Positions 1 to 6,990 of a stretch of 12,171 nt of DNA are shown here, in pieces (the first letter of the stretch is position 1; each line of letters begins with the position of its first letter). A program made the translations under genes and the position numbers. Source of the stretch: Candidatus Omnitrophota bacterium (lineage in GTDB: Bacteria; Omnitrophota; Omnitrophia; Omnitrophales; JACROU01); contig JACQQR010000101.1 of NCBI GenBank assembly GCA_016206875.1, positions 1 to 12,171 on the forward strand, written 5' to 3'. The notes under the pieces were generated by a model, which had not been told where the DNA came from, did not search any database, and was given only the letters and a program-made list of their open reading frames with translations.

Positions 1-51
1 CGGCACGAGCGGAGAGTCAAAAAATTAAACGACTATGAGGAAGAGAGATGA
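1..51 (+). CDS. rpiB: Ribose-5-phosphate isomerase B, C-terminal end only (partial)
   Basis: Frame 1 is open from the window edge and encodes RHERRVKKLNDYEEER after a first-codon R-H start, ending in TGA at 49-51. The RHxRRV...E pattern matches the C-terminal tail of RpiB-type ribose-5-phosphate isomerases, in which an Arg-His-x-Arg-Arg segment precedes a final charged helix (family knowledge). RpiB interconverts ribulose-5-phosphate and ribose-5-phosphate in the cytoplasm. The stop overlaps the glyA start codon as ATGA, as expected for translational coupling, and rpiB-glyA-nrdR is a gene order known from several bacterial lineages. Only 16 residues are visible, so the identification rests on this short motif plus context; the gene is cut by the window edge rather than broken. 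Confidence 0.72.
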   Translation, partial: RHERRVKKLNDYEEER

Positions 52-1328
52 TCCCCATGAGTGCCATGAACAAATCGGTATCGCGGCTTAAGGAAATTGA
101 CCCGGAAATTTATGAAGCAATTCGCGCGGAAGCCGGCCGGCAAAACGCGAATCTGGAGATGATTGCCAGCGAAAATTTTGTGTCGGAAGCCGTCCTGGAA
201 GCGCAAGGATCTGTGCTGACAAATAAATATGCCGAAGGCTATCCCGGGAAACGCTGGTACGGCGGCTGTGAGTACGTCGATAAGGCGGAAAGCTTAGCGA
301 TTGAGCGGGCCAAGCAATTGTTCGGCGCAGAGCATGTCAATGTTCAGCCGCACTCGGGCACATCGGCCAATATTGCGGTTTTCCTGTCATGCCTTGCCTT
401 GGGAGACACGATTTTGGCCATGAATTTGGCGCACGGGGGACACTTGAGTCATGGGCATCCCATGAATTTTTCCGGCCTGTTTTTCAAAATCATTCCTTAT
501 GGCGTAAGCCGTGCGGATGAGCGTATTGATTATCACGAGCTTGAGCGATTAGCCAAGGAGCATAGACCCAAACTTATTTTGATGGGGGCCTCGGCCTATC
601 CCCGAATCATCGATTTTGAGCGGGCCAAAAAAATTGCCGATGGTATCGGCGCGATTTTGTTTGTGGACATGGCCCATTTTGCCGGCCTGGTTGCCGCAGG
701 GCTTCATCCCAGCCCGGTGCCGTACGCGGATTTTGTCACCACCACCACGCACAAAACATTGCGCGGGCCGCGCGCGGGAATGATTCTTTGCAAAGAACAA
801 TACGCGAAGAAAGTGGATAGCACCGTATTTCCGGGGCTTCAGGGCGGGCCGCTCATGCACGTGATCGCCGCCAAAGCCGTGGCTTTTAAGGAGGCGCTCA
901 GTTCTGGATTCCGGCAATATCAAAAGCAGATCGTAGCCAATGCGCAAGCCTTGGCAGGCCGCATGGCCAAGAATGGTTTCCGAATCGTTTCCGGAGGCAC
1001 TGACAATCATTTGATGCTGGTGGATGTTACGGTAAAAGGGTTCACCGGAAAAGAGGCCTCAGACGCTTTGGATCATGTCCGAATCACGGTGAATAAAAAT
1101 GTGATTCCGTTTGATGAGAAATCTCCTTTCGTGGCTTCCGGAATCCGGCTGGGAACGCCCGCCGTGACCACACGGGGCATGAAGGAATCGGAGATGGAAA
1201 AGATCGCCGATCTCATTTCGGCCGCTTTAGACAAAAATGCGGATGAAGAAACGTTCAAAAAAGTGCGCGCGCAGGTAGATGAATTAGTAAAGCGGTTTCC
1301 ATTGTACGAGAACCTGAGAAAGGATTAA
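48..1328 (+). CDS. glyA: Serine hydroxymethyltransferase (GlyA)
   Basis: A cytoplasmic PLP enzyme that converts serine and tetrahydrofolate to glycine and 5,10-methylene-tetrahydrofolate, the main source of one-carbon units. The 426 residues match the usual bacterial length (about 415-430). The PLP-lysine motif TTTTHKTLRGPRAG is present with the Schiff-base lysine at K236; the cofactor-stacking and ring-nitrogen region FVDMAH gives D207 and H210, and the N-terminal ASENFVS and YAEGYPGKRWYGG signatures are intact. The ATG at 48 is chosen because it overlaps the upstream rpiB stop (ATGA) and lies 6 bases after AGGA in a purine-rich GAGGAAGAGAG ribosome site at 37-47; in-frame ATGs at 57 and 66 are less well placed. 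It is followed by nrdR after an 83-base gap that holds an inverted repeat. No missing catalytic residue was seen. Confidence 0.98.
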   Translation: MIPMSAMNKSVSRLKEIDPEIYEAIRAEAGRQNANLEMIASENFVSEAVLEAQGSVLTNKYAEGYPGKRWYGGCEYVDKAESLAIERAKQLFGAEHVNVQPHSGTSANIAVFLSCLALGDTILAMNLAHGGHLSHGHPMNFSGLFFKIIPYGVSRADERIDYHELERLAKEHRPKLILMGASAYPRIIDFERAKKIADGIGAILFVDMAHFAGLVAAGLHPSPVPYADFVTTTTHKTLRGPRAGMILCKEQYAKKVDSTVFPGLQGGPLMHVIAAKAVAFKEALSSGFRQYQKQIVANAQALAGRMAKNGFRIVSGGTDNHLMLVDVTVKGFTGKEASDALDHVRITVNKNVIPFDEKSPFVASGIRLGTPAVTTRGMKESEMEKIADLISAALDKNADEETFKKVRAQVDELVKRFPLYENLRKD

Positions 1329-1332
1329 ACAA

Positions 1333-1404
1333 AGTCGTCAGTCGTCAGTCGTCAGTTAAAGCTTTTATATTTTACCGACGACCGACGACTGACGACCGAC
1401 GACT
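1333..1404. repeat. Inverted repeat built from 7-bp GTCGTCA-type units between glyA and nrdR
   Basis: The left arm (1333-1356) is three tandem AGTCGTC units plus AGT. The right arm (1381-1404) is its reverse complement at 22 of 24 positions, and one extra related unit lies at 1374-1380. The loop is AT-rich (1357-1380). The two mismatches are A/C on the plus strand but would be G/T wobbles in a minus-strand transcript. The right arm ends 7 bases before the nrdR ATG. There is no U-tract, so it is not a standard intrinsic terminator. It could be a dispersed intergenic repeat or a structure affecting nrdR translation. Confidence 0.85.
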
Positions 1405-1411
1405 ATCTTTT

Positions 1412-1864
1412 ATGCGTTGTCCTTATTGCAAATTTGATGACGATAAAGTGCTTGATTCACGCGCCGTGGATTCGGGCAATTCTGTGCGCCGGCGCCGCGA
1501 ATGCACGAAGTGCAAGCGCCGCTACACCACCTATGAGCGTGTGGAAGAGCGGCCGACCTTGGTGATCAAAAAGGGCGGCGAGCGCGAACCTTACGATCGC
1601 ATGAAGGTGTTGGTGGGCATCGGCAAGGCTTGTGAAAAACGGTCTGTATCCGCTGAGACTCAAGAAAAAATTGTTCAGGACCTGGATAAATTAATTAATG
1701 AAAAGTATGAACGGGAAGTGCCTTCTGAAATCATCGGTGAATTTATTATGAAGAGGCTTTCTGAAATTGATGAAGTCGCTTACGTCCGCTTTGCCAGCGT
1801 GTACCGCCAGTTTAAAGATATCAATCACTTCTTAAAAGAGCTCAAGACCCTTCTTTCGAAGTAA
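1412..1864 (+). CDS. nrdR: Transcriptional repressor NrdR
   Basis: NrdR is a nucleotide-sensing repressor that binds NrdR boxes upstream of ribonucleotide reductase genes. The 150-residue product has the family's normal length and order: an N-terminal zinc ribbon with CPYC (C3, C6) and CTKC (C31, C34), the basic VRRRRECTKC segment that contacts DNA, then an ATP-cone domain from about residue 49 to 139 beginning RPTLVIKKGG and including the REPYDRMK segment. The ATG at 1412 starts MRCPYC, the usual NrdR start. No clear Shine-Dalgarno precedes it; instead the arm of an inverted repeat ends 7 bases upstream. The 3' end overlaps the convergent downstream gene by 23 bases. Its position after glyA is a common arrangement. 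No NrdR box was recognised in this window, so its targets lie elsewhere. Confidence 0.97.
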   Translation: MRCPYCKFDDDKVLDSRAVDSGNSVRRRRECTKCKRRYTTYERVEERPTLVIKKGGEREPYDRMKVLVGIGKACEKRSVSAETQEKIVQDLDKLINEKYEREVPSEIIGEFIMKRLSEIDEVAYVRFASVYRQFKDINHFLKELKTLLSK

Positions 1865-2378
1865 TGTTTGCCTCAGCCATAATTTGGCGAATCAATTGAT
1901 TGCGGCTTGCCTCATCGGGAAATTGGCTTAGAAGTTTGGCGGCCATCAAACAGTCGCGAACTTTTTCCTCAAACGCCCTGGGTTCTTCACGAAACACGTT
2001 TCGTACCCACTGCTTATAAAAATTCTCGTTATAACTCCCTTCGCGGCTCCAGTGTTTGATGACTTCCTGCTCTACTTCCCGGTCGCTTACGCGAAGGCCT
2101 GCTTTGCGGGCTTTCATGACCAGCGCAATATGCTGCCATGCCCTGGCTTCCAACTCTTCTTCAGTTGGATTTTCTCCCGGGTTATCGCTAAAAATTTGAA
2201 CAATTTTTACGCTTCGATTGAAATCCGTATTTGATATTTTTTTCCCAAAAGCTTTGCCGGCCCAATTGGAGCTATCCGTAAAACCCGACATCACAAAGCT
2301 GGCCGCCCCCCACACGCCGAAGGAAATCACGATAAACCAGGCGATAAATTTTGTATTTTTGCGCAGGTAATTCAACAT
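1842..2378 (-). CDS. Membrane-anchored SurA/PpiD N-domain-like protein without a PPIase domain
   Basis: A 178-residue protein with a short N-terminal cytoplasmic segment (MLNYLRKNTK), one membrane helix at about 11-31, and a periplasmic helical region. Residues about 45-150 resemble the SurA_N/PpiD chaperone domain: a GKKISNTDFNRSV segment (the 'vNG..Is..ef' start of that domain), then EELEARAWQHIALVMKARKAGLRVSDREVEQEV, the typical 'w..Li...ll...A...Gi.vsd.ev' helix pair. PpiD is a similarly anchored periplasmic folding factor, but it and SurA carry one or more parvulin PPIase domains of about 90 residues, which are absent here; the protein stops soon after the N-domain. It may be a standalone chaperone module. 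It is convergent with nrdR and overlaps it by 23 bases. No Shine-Dalgarno is visible before the ATG. Assignment to the N-domain is fairly secure; function is inferred. Confidence 0.82.
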   Translation of the reverse strand: MLNYLRKNTKFIAWFIVISFGVWGAASFVMSGFTDSSNWAGKAFGKKISNTDFNRSVKIVQIFSDNPGENPTEEELEARAWQHIALVMKARKAGLRVSDREVEQEVIKHWSREGSYNENFYKQWVRNVFREEPRAFEEKVRDCLMAAKLLSQFPDEASRNQLIRQIMAEANITSKEGS

Positions 2379-2384
2379 AGGCGG

Positions 2385-2390
2385 ATTATA
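2385..2390 (-). promoter_or_regulatory. Possible -10 element (TATAAT) for the SurA-like gene
   Basis: On the minus strand a perfect TATAAT lies 6 bases before the ATG of the SurA/PpiD-like gene, which has no visible ribosome site. If used, transcription would begin at or next to the start codon and give a leaderless message. The -35 region at the expected distance (TTCGCC) is poor, so this is only a candidate. Confidence 0.25.
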
Positions 2391-2422
2391 TCATCGGGTG
2401 CCGCTACGGGCGAAAAAGAAAA

Positions 2423-2450
2423 AGTGACAGTCACTAAAGTGACAGTCACT
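2423..2450. repeat. Twin palindrome copy 1
   Basis: Two 13-bp palindromes, AGTGACAGTCACT, at 2423-2435 and 2438-2450 separated by AA. Each has 6-bp arms around a central A. The element is flanked by A-rich sequence on the left and TTTTT on the right. It lies in the divergent region between the SurA-like gene (minus) and the 2640 gene (plus), so a terminator role is unlikely here. The same element occurs at 10384-10411 and 11848-11875. Confidence 0.93.
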
Positions 2451-2488
2451 TTTTGTGCAGAGTGAAGCACTTGCTCGAAAATAGGGGC

Positions 2489-2615
2489 TCATGCTAAGAT
2501 GTAGCGTTTATGTTGAGCTAATTGGCTAATGCAGCATGACAATTGAAAATGGGCGTAGCCCATTCTCAAACTGCATAGTACCGCGAACACCCAATATCAA
2601 ATTTTTTGCGGTACT
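2489..2615 (+). promoter_or_regulatory. Multi-hairpin leader upstream of the 2640 gene
   Basis: Several inverted repeats lie nested or adjacent. TTGAAAATGGGC (2543-2554) pairs with 2558-2569 at 11 of 12 positions around a GTA loop and is enclosed by ATGCAG (2529-2534) with CTGCAT (2571-2576). Immediately next, AGTACCGC (2577-2584) pairs perfectly with GCGGTACT (2608-2615) over a 23-base loop. A competing 7-bp pair, TCATGCT (2489-2495) with AGCATGA (2533-2539), shares bases with the ATGCAG arm, so two alternative folds are possible. The last stem ends 24 bases before the start codon. This could be a cis-regulatory RNA or a palindromic repeat; no known riboswitch class was recognised. Confidence 0.45.
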
Positions 2616-2639
2616 AATGGCCTAATAAGGAGAAAGCTT

Positions 2640-3401
2640 ATGTCCAGAGTGCAGGCCGTTATTGTAGGATTATTCATTGTAAGCACTGCTTCATTTAGTG
2701 GAACCGTTTATCTTTACTATCAAATTGATTCGGAGCGCCAGGCCCGTGCCCATTCAGAAAAGATTGTGGCGGATGTCCAAAAGGCCTTGGCGGAGAACCA
2801 AAAGCTTCTTGAGGAAAAAAGTCTAAATGCCGCCTCCTTAGACAATCAGGCCGCGCAGCTTAAGGCTGAAATCCGCACCAAAAACCAGGAAATCACCAAA
2901 AATCGCACAAAAATTGCCCAGCAAGAATCCAAAATCAAAGATCTGAGCGAAAAACTCACCCTGCTTGGAAAAGAAAAAACCCAGCTAAAAACCCGTTTAG
3001 CCTATTTTGAAGAAAATCAGGAAACCGAAGAGCCAAATACACCCGATACACCCGGGCAAATTGCTTCCGGACAAAATGTACTTGCACCCAAAACAGTTTT
3101 GGCGGCTCCGGCGGTGGCGCCGCTCGTGGCTTCGAATGCAAAGCCGAAGGCAGCTTTGCCCGAAGTGCCCGAAGGAAAAGTAGTGTTGGTGAATAGAGAA
3201 TACAAATTTATCGTAGTGGATCTGGGAAAGTTGGACGGGGTCAAACTCAAGGATGAATTTGAAGTGGTGCGGGATGGAAAAGTGATCGGCAAAGTAGCGG
3301 TTTCGAAATTATATGAATCGCTTTCTTCCTGTGAAATTTTGAGTGAATCCGCCGGGCTGTTTCAAGAAGGGGATAGCGTGCGCGCGGGGCACAGCGGATG
3401 A
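2640..3401 (+). CDS. Membrane-anchored coiled-coil protein with C-terminal MreC/FlgT-like beta domain
   Basis: A 253-residue envelope protein of unknown function. It has an uncleaved-looking N-terminal membrane helix at about 5-28, a long charged heptad region at about 30-128 expected to form a coiled coil, a Pro/Ala-rich linker at about 129-178, and a compact beta-rich domain at 179-250 (EGKVVLVNREYKFIVVDLG..DGV......F.VVRDG..IGKVAV). The 'nr.y.f.vvdlG..dGv' pattern recalls the C-terminal barrels of MreC and of flagellar FlgT, but no family is claimed. The TM/coiled-coil/barrel order matches MreC. The ATG at 2640 is supported by AAGGAG at 2627-2632, 7 bases upstream. Its stop overlaps the next gene as ATGA, and aroA follows, so the three probably form one transcript. 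A role in envelope assembly is inference. Confidence 0.85.
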   Translation: MSRVQAVIVGLFIVSTASFSGTVYLYYQIDSERQARAHSEKIVADVQKALAENQKLLEEKSLNAASLDNQAAQLKAEIRTKNQEITKNRTKIAQQESKIKDLSEKLTLLGKEKTQLKTRLAYFEENQETEEPNTPDTPGQIASGQNVLAPKTVLAAPAVAPLVASNAKPKAALPEVPEGKVVLVNREYKFIVVDLGKLDGVKLKDEFEVVRDGKVIGKVAVSKLYESLSSCEILSESAGLFQEGDSVRAGHSG

Positions 3402-3631
3402 AAAAAACAGTTTTACTGGCTTTATTATTAGTTGCCGCGATTTTTTCTTCTGCATTTTGGGGGAAAGCCGTTGCCCAATCCCAGGCAAAAGCCGCTTCGG
3501 TGGAAGACCGGTTGACTTCGGTCTCCGAAAAACTGGAGCAAATTGAGTCGCAATTAAATCAAATGCTCGTAACGCAGCAAGAAATTTTAGAAGAGTTAAA
3601 GCGCAATCGTTACTTCACAAAACGTTCTTAA
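3398..3631 (+). CDS. Small exported coiled-coil protein, unknown function
   Basis: A 77-residue product. Residues 1-26 are a clear Sec signal peptide: MKK, a hydrophobic core from about V5 to F20, and AVA before Q27 as a likely signal peptidase I site. The mature part is about 51 residues with hydrophobic residues at heptad spacing (VEDRLTSVSEKLEQIESQLNQ...QQEILEELKRN), predicting one long helix that probably oligomerises or pairs with a partner. There is no lipobox cysteine, so it is soluble in the periplasm or bound to another envelope protein. Its ATG overlaps the stop of the upstream coiled-coil gene (ATGA), which suggests coupled synthesis and perhaps a shared complex. It is not a recognised family. 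Coding status is supported by the signal peptide and the overlap. Confidence 0.8.
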   Translation: MKKTVLLALLLVAAIFSSAFWGKAVAQSQAKAASVEDRLTSVSEKLEQIESQLNQMLVTQQEILEELKRNRYFTKRS

Positions 3632-3656
3632 TTTGAGTGTACTCTCTGGACATGAC

Positions 3657-4955
3657 ATGTCGCAAGCCACTACCAAACAATTGATTAAGCCGCTTGAGGC
3701 CGGAATTCGCGGTGTCTATATTCCGCCGGGGGATAAATCGATTTCCCATCGTGCCGTGATGATTGCCTCCCTGGCGAAAGGCATCAGCCGGATTGAAAAT
3801 TTTTTACCGGCCGAAGATTGCATACATACCATTGAGGCCATGCAAGCTTTGGGTGTTTCGATTCGCACCGGAAAAACGGAGGTGGAAGTGCGTGGGGTTG
3901 GGTTAAATGGGTTAAAACCTCCTAAAAAAGAAATTGATTGCGGAAATTCCGGAACCACCTTGCGCCTTTTGGCCGGAATTTTAGCGGGGCAACCGTTTGA
4001 AACAACACTCACCGGAGATGCTTCTTTAACGCGCCGGCCGATGAAACGGGTGGTGGATCCTTTGACCGAAATGGGTGCGACTATTTCCGGAGCTGAGCAC
4101 GGAAACTTTGCTCCGCTTACGATTCAGGGCGGAAATCTCCGGGGAATTTATTTCAACAATAAGCTTTCCAGCGCGCAGGTGAAATCTGCTTTGATGTTTG
4201 CCGGTTTATATGCGGAAGGTGAAACGGTGATTCACGAGCCGGTTCTTTCGCGTGATCATACGGAACGTCTGTTCGAACTTTTTAAAGCCGATTTCGAAAA
4301 GGACGGCAATAATGTGATTGTTCGTCCTTCAAAAAAACTTGCGGGTCTTGATTTTCGTATTCCTTCAGACCCTTCCTCAGCCGCATTTTTTATCGTAGCG
4401 GCCATTCATAGTGAAGATTCTTTTCTCACCGTTAAAGACGTGTGTTTGAACCCCACGCGCACAGGGTTTCTTGAGGTGCTCAAGCGCATGGGCGCTAAAA
4501 TTGAAGTGAAAGTGGGCGAATCGGATTATGAGCCCACAGGCGATATTAAATGTTTCACGGGCTTTTTGCGCGGCACTGCCATTTCCGGGAAAATGATTCC
4601 GCGGCTCATCGATGAGCTCCCTATTTTGATGGTGGCCTCGGCCATGGCTTCGGGGGATACCGTGATTTCGGGGGCTAAAGAATTGCGCGTGAAGGAAACC
4701 GATAGAATTCACGCAATGTGCGCCAATCTCAAAGCGTTAGGCGTTGGGGTGACCGAGCGGGAGGACGGCTGTGTCATTCACGGCAAGGCGTTTATCCGCG
4801 GCGGCACTGTGCCTAGTTTCGGAGATCACCGCACGGCCATGAGCATGGCCATCGCGGGCCTGCTCAGCCAGGAAGGGGTGGAAATTGAAGATGTGGATTG
4901 CGTTTCCACGTCCTATCCCGGATTTTTTGAAGATTTAACGGCGTTTTCTTCGTAG
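3657..4955 (+). CDS. aroA: 3-phosphoshikimate 1-carboxyvinyltransferase (EPSP synthase)
   Basis: A cytoplasmic enzyme that joins PEP and shikimate-3-phosphate in the sixth step of the shikimate pathway to chorismate. Numbered from the ATG at 3657 (432 residues, normal length), the substrate-binding residues are in place: GDKSISHR with K27, S28 and R32; GNSGTTLRLLAG with N97; SLTRRPM with the PEP-binding arginine; SSAQVKSA with Q174; LIDELP with the catalytic aspartate D319; VKETDR with E347 and R350; and GDHR with R392. The frame can be extended upstream to a TTG at 3633, adding 8 residues, but the ATG starts close before the first conserved strand and is preferred; neither has a strong Shine-Dalgarno. 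It lies shortly after the small exported-protein gene and is probably cotranscribed with it. Confidence 0.96.
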   Translation: MSQATTKQLIKPLEAGIRGVYIPPGDKSISHRAVMIASLAKGISRIENFLPAEDCIHTIEAMQALGVSIRTGKTEVEVRGVGLNGLKPPKKEIDCGNSGTTLRLLAGILAGQPFETTLTGDASLTRRPMKRVVDPLTEMGATISGAEHGNFAPLTIQGGNLRGIYFNNKLSSAQVKSALMFAGLYAEGETVIHEPVLSRDHTERLFELFKADFEKDGNNVIVRPSKKLAGLDFRIPSDPSSAAFFIVAAIHSEDSFLTVKDVCLNPTRTGFLEVLKRMGAKIEVKVGESDYEPTGDIKCFTGFLRGTAISGKMIPRLIDELPILMVASAMASGDTVISGAKELRVKETDRIHAMCANLKALGVGVTEREDGCVIHGKAFIRGGTVPSFGDHRTAMSMAIAGLLSQEGVEIEDVDCVSTSYPGFFEDLTAFSS

Positions 4956-4999
4956 AAAGCGTTGATGTTATTTCCACAATAAACACAATGACAAACTCA

Positions 5000-5028
5000 T
5001 TGAACTTGGCAAGGCTTTCCGATAAAAT
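5000..5028 (+). promoter_or_regulatory. Sigma70-type promoter for the mreB operon
   Basis: A -35 box TTGAAC (5000-5005) and a -10 box TAAAAT (5023-5028) are separated by exactly 17 bases. Transcription would start near 5035 and leave a leader of about 57 bases before mreB. It lies in the 136-base gap after aroA and is the best-matched promoter in the window. It implies that the elongation genes can be expressed independently of aroA. Confidence 0.65.
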
Positions 5029-5091
5029 GCGCGTTGCTTTCGCGGTTAGGCTTTTCTTTACCAACTTTTAAGTTGAGGCTTTAGACCCTCC

Positions 5092-6153
5092 ATGTTCATC
5101 GATCAAATGCTCGGTTTTTTTTCAAACGATATCGGTATCGATCTCGGCACGGCCAATACCCTGGTGTACGTAAAAGGCCAAGGGGTTGTGCTTTGCGAAC
5201 CTTCAGTAGTGGCTGTTGAACGGGGAACTAATAATATCGTGGCGGTTGGAGAAGAAGCCAAGCGCATGCTGGGCCGCACGCCGGGCAATATTGTTGCCAT
5301 TCGCCCTATGAAAGACGGAGTCATCGCTGACTTTGATATGACGGAGGCGATGCTTCGTTATTTTATCCGCAAAGTAAATCAAAAAAGAAGATTAGTAAGT
5401 CCCCGGGTGGTGATCGCTGTTCCCAGTGGAATTACCGAAGTGGAAAAGCGCGCCGTGAAAGATTCCGCCGAACGGGCCGGCGCCAGAAGCCCGGTATATT
5501 TAGTGGAAGAGCCGATTGCTGCGGCGATCGGCGTGGGTCTTCCCATTCATGAACCTGCGGGAAATATGATTATCGATATCGGCGGCGGAACCACGGAGAT
5601 GGCCGTGATTTCTTTGGCGGGCATTGTGTTCGCCAAAAGCATACGCATTGGCGGTGATGAATTTGATGATGCCATTGTTCAGCACTTGAAAAAAACGTAC
5701 AATTTACTCATTGGCGAGGCCACGGCCGAAGATATCAAAATTAAAATCGGCTCCGCGTATCCATTGGAAGAAGAGTTGACTATGGAGGTACGCGGGCGCG
5801 ACATTTTGGCAGGACTCCCCAAAACGATTACGGTCACAAGCGAGGAAATCCGCGAAGCGCTTTCCGAGCCTGCTTCTTCTATATTAGAAGCGGTGCGCAT
5901 TACTTTAGAGAGAACGCCTCCGGAACTTTCCGCCGATTTGCTCACCCGGGGTTTAGTGCTGGCGGGTGGCGGGGCACTGCTCCGGGGTCTGGATAAGCTG
6001 GTGGCCGAAGAGACAGGATTGCCTGTCCACATAGCCGATGATCCGCTGACGGCTATTGCCTTGGGCACAGGGCGTTATTTGAGCGATATTAATTTGCTCA
6101 AAAAACTTTCAGTGAATAATCACTCCAATTCAAAATACGATCATCGTTCATAA
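5092..6153 (+). CDS. mreB: Rod shape-determining actin homologue MreB
   Basis: MreB is a bacterial actin that forms membrane-bound antiparallel filaments guiding lateral peptidoglycan synthesis. The 353-residue product has the full actin-fold signatures: phosphate-1 loop GIDLGTANTLVYVKG (D17), connect region with PSGITEVEKRAV (about 111-122), the EEPIAAAIG segment with catalytic glutamate near E140, phosphate-2 IDIGGGTTEMAV (D162), and the adenosine motif LVLAGGGALLRGL near 290. The N-terminal MFIDQMLGFF is hydrophobic and amphipathic, consistent with direct membrane binding as in other Gram-negative MreBs. The start at 5092 gives this helix; the ribosome site is weak (GAGG at 5075-5078, 13 bases upstream). 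It heads the mreBCD-PBP2-rodA operon; mreC begins 33 bases later. Confidence 0.98.
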   Translation: MFIDQMLGFFSNDIGIDLGTANTLVYVKGQGVVLCEPSVVAVERGTNNIVAVGEEAKRMLGRTPGNIVAIRPMKDGVIADFDMTEAMLRYFIRKVNQKRRLVSPRVVIAVPSGITEVEKRAVKDSAERAGARSPVYLVEEPIAAAIGVGLPIHEPAGNMIIDIGGGTTEMAVISLAGIVFAKSIRIGGDEFDDAIVQHLKKTYNLLIGEATAEDIKIKIGSAYPLEEELTMEVRGRDILAGLPKTITVTSEEIREALSEPASSILEAVRITLERTPPELSADLLTRGLVLAGGGALLRGLDKLVAEETGLPVHIADDPLTAIALGTGRYLSDINLLKKLSVNNHSNSKYDHRS

Positions 6154-6186
6154 TAATAGCGCGCTTTAAAGCAGGGGTTCTGAGCT

Positions 6187-6990
6187 GTGAGACCCAAGGC
6201 TCTGGTTCTTTTTCTGGTTCTTGCCGTTTTGCCGCTTGTGATATCCAAAGTAGCTGTTGGATTTCCTGAAACGGTGCGTGTTTTTTCCTACCAAACCTTC
6301 AAACCGGTTTTTCAAGCCTCCGATTTCTTCTCGGATCAATGCACAGGCCTCTTCGCACAGACAAAAAGCTTTCTGTTCACGTACAGGCAAAATAAAGAAC
6401 TCCAAGCCCGTCTAAATGAACTAGAAATAGAAGTGGCCCGGCTCAAAGAAGAAAACAAAAAGATTCAGCGGCTGGGAAAATTTCTGCCTTATTTGGAGCA
6501 AAAATCACGCAGCAGTTTGTATGCCCAAATTATTTTTCGCAGCATCTCTTTTTGGGAACAAACGGCCGTGATTGATAAAGGCGCGCGGCACGGGGTCGGC
6601 AAAGGAATGCCGGTGATCACTCCGGAGGGTTTGGTGGGGAAGGTGGGTTCAGCCGGAAATTCTTCGGCCAATGTGATTTTCTTGACAGATGCTTCTTCGC
6701 GCACGAGCGTGCTTGTGCAAGAGTCGCGGGATATCGGATTATTGTGCGGAGAAGGAAAAAAGCTTCTTAGAATGAGCTACATTGATTTAAGCGCCACGCT
6801 CAAAATTGGCGATACGATTGTGACTTCCGGAATGGGAGGCGTGTATCCCAAAGGAATTCCGGTGGGCAAAGTAGAAATGGTGGGCAAAGATCCGGACGGC
6901 CTTCATTTATATGCCCAGGTGAAACCCTTTGTTGCATTCTCCAAATTGGAGGAGGTTTTGTGTTGGGTCAAAAAGCCCGAAGGGCGGTAA
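6187..6990 (+). CDS. mreC: Rod shape-determining protein MreC
   Basis: MreC is a bitopic membrane protein whose periplasmic part activates PBP2 in the elongasome. The 267 residues show a membrane helix at about 6-25, a coiled coil at about 65-98 (NKELQARLNELEIEVARLKEEN), and two small beta-barrel domains from about 110 to 260. The first contains the family pattern VIDKGARHGVGKGMPVITPEGLVGKV, followed by FLTDASSRTSVLV, and the second GDTIVTSGMGGVYPKGIPVGKV. The start is GTG at 6187, with AGGGG at 6173-6177 nine bases upstream. Its 3' end overlaps mreD by 31 bases and contains the mreD ribosome site. Length and domain order are typical. Confidence 0.96.
   Translation: MRPKALVLFLVLAVLPLVISKVAVGFPETVRVFSYQTFKPVFQASDFFSDQCTGLFAQTKSFLFTYRQNKELQARLNELEIEVARLKEENKKIQRLGKFLPYLEQKSRSSLYAQIIFRSISFWEQTAVIDKGARHGVGKGMPVITPEGLVGKVGSAGNSSANVIFLTDASSRTSVLVQESRDIGLLCGEGKKLLRMSYIDLSATLKIGDTIVTSGMGGVYPKGIPVGKVEMVGKDPDGLHLYAQVKPFVAFSKLEEVLCWVKKPEGR
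6948..6955 (+). promoter_or_regulatory. Strong ribosome binding site inside mreC that sets the mreD start
   Basis: GGAGGAGG lies within the last codons of mreC, ending 4 bases before the GTG at 6960. It is the strongest Shine-Dalgarno match in the operon. It supports the GTG start of mreD, 31 bases before the mreC stop, and suggests initiation by ribosomes still near the end of mreC. Confidence 0.7.

Noticed and set aside
549..1010. Minus-strand open frame of 153 codons inside glyA
   Set aside because: It is antisense to a fully conserved SHMT gene and resembles no family; it is a shadow of the GC-rich codons of glyA.
1333..1404. Possible short CRISPR-like array
   Set aside because: The units are only 7 bp, contiguous, without unique spacers, and arranged as two inverted arms; no cas genes are nearby.
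2471..2500. Possible promoter TTGCTC / TAAGAT with 18-base spacer for the 2640 gene
   Set aside because: Only three and four of six consensus matches; similar weak pairs occur by chance in this AT-rich stretch, so no promoter is called.
4942..4961. Hairpin over the aroA stop codon as a terminator
   Set aside because: An 8-bp stem (one wobble) around TCGT is present but is followed by GTTGATG, with no U-run, so it is not supported as an intrinsic terminator.
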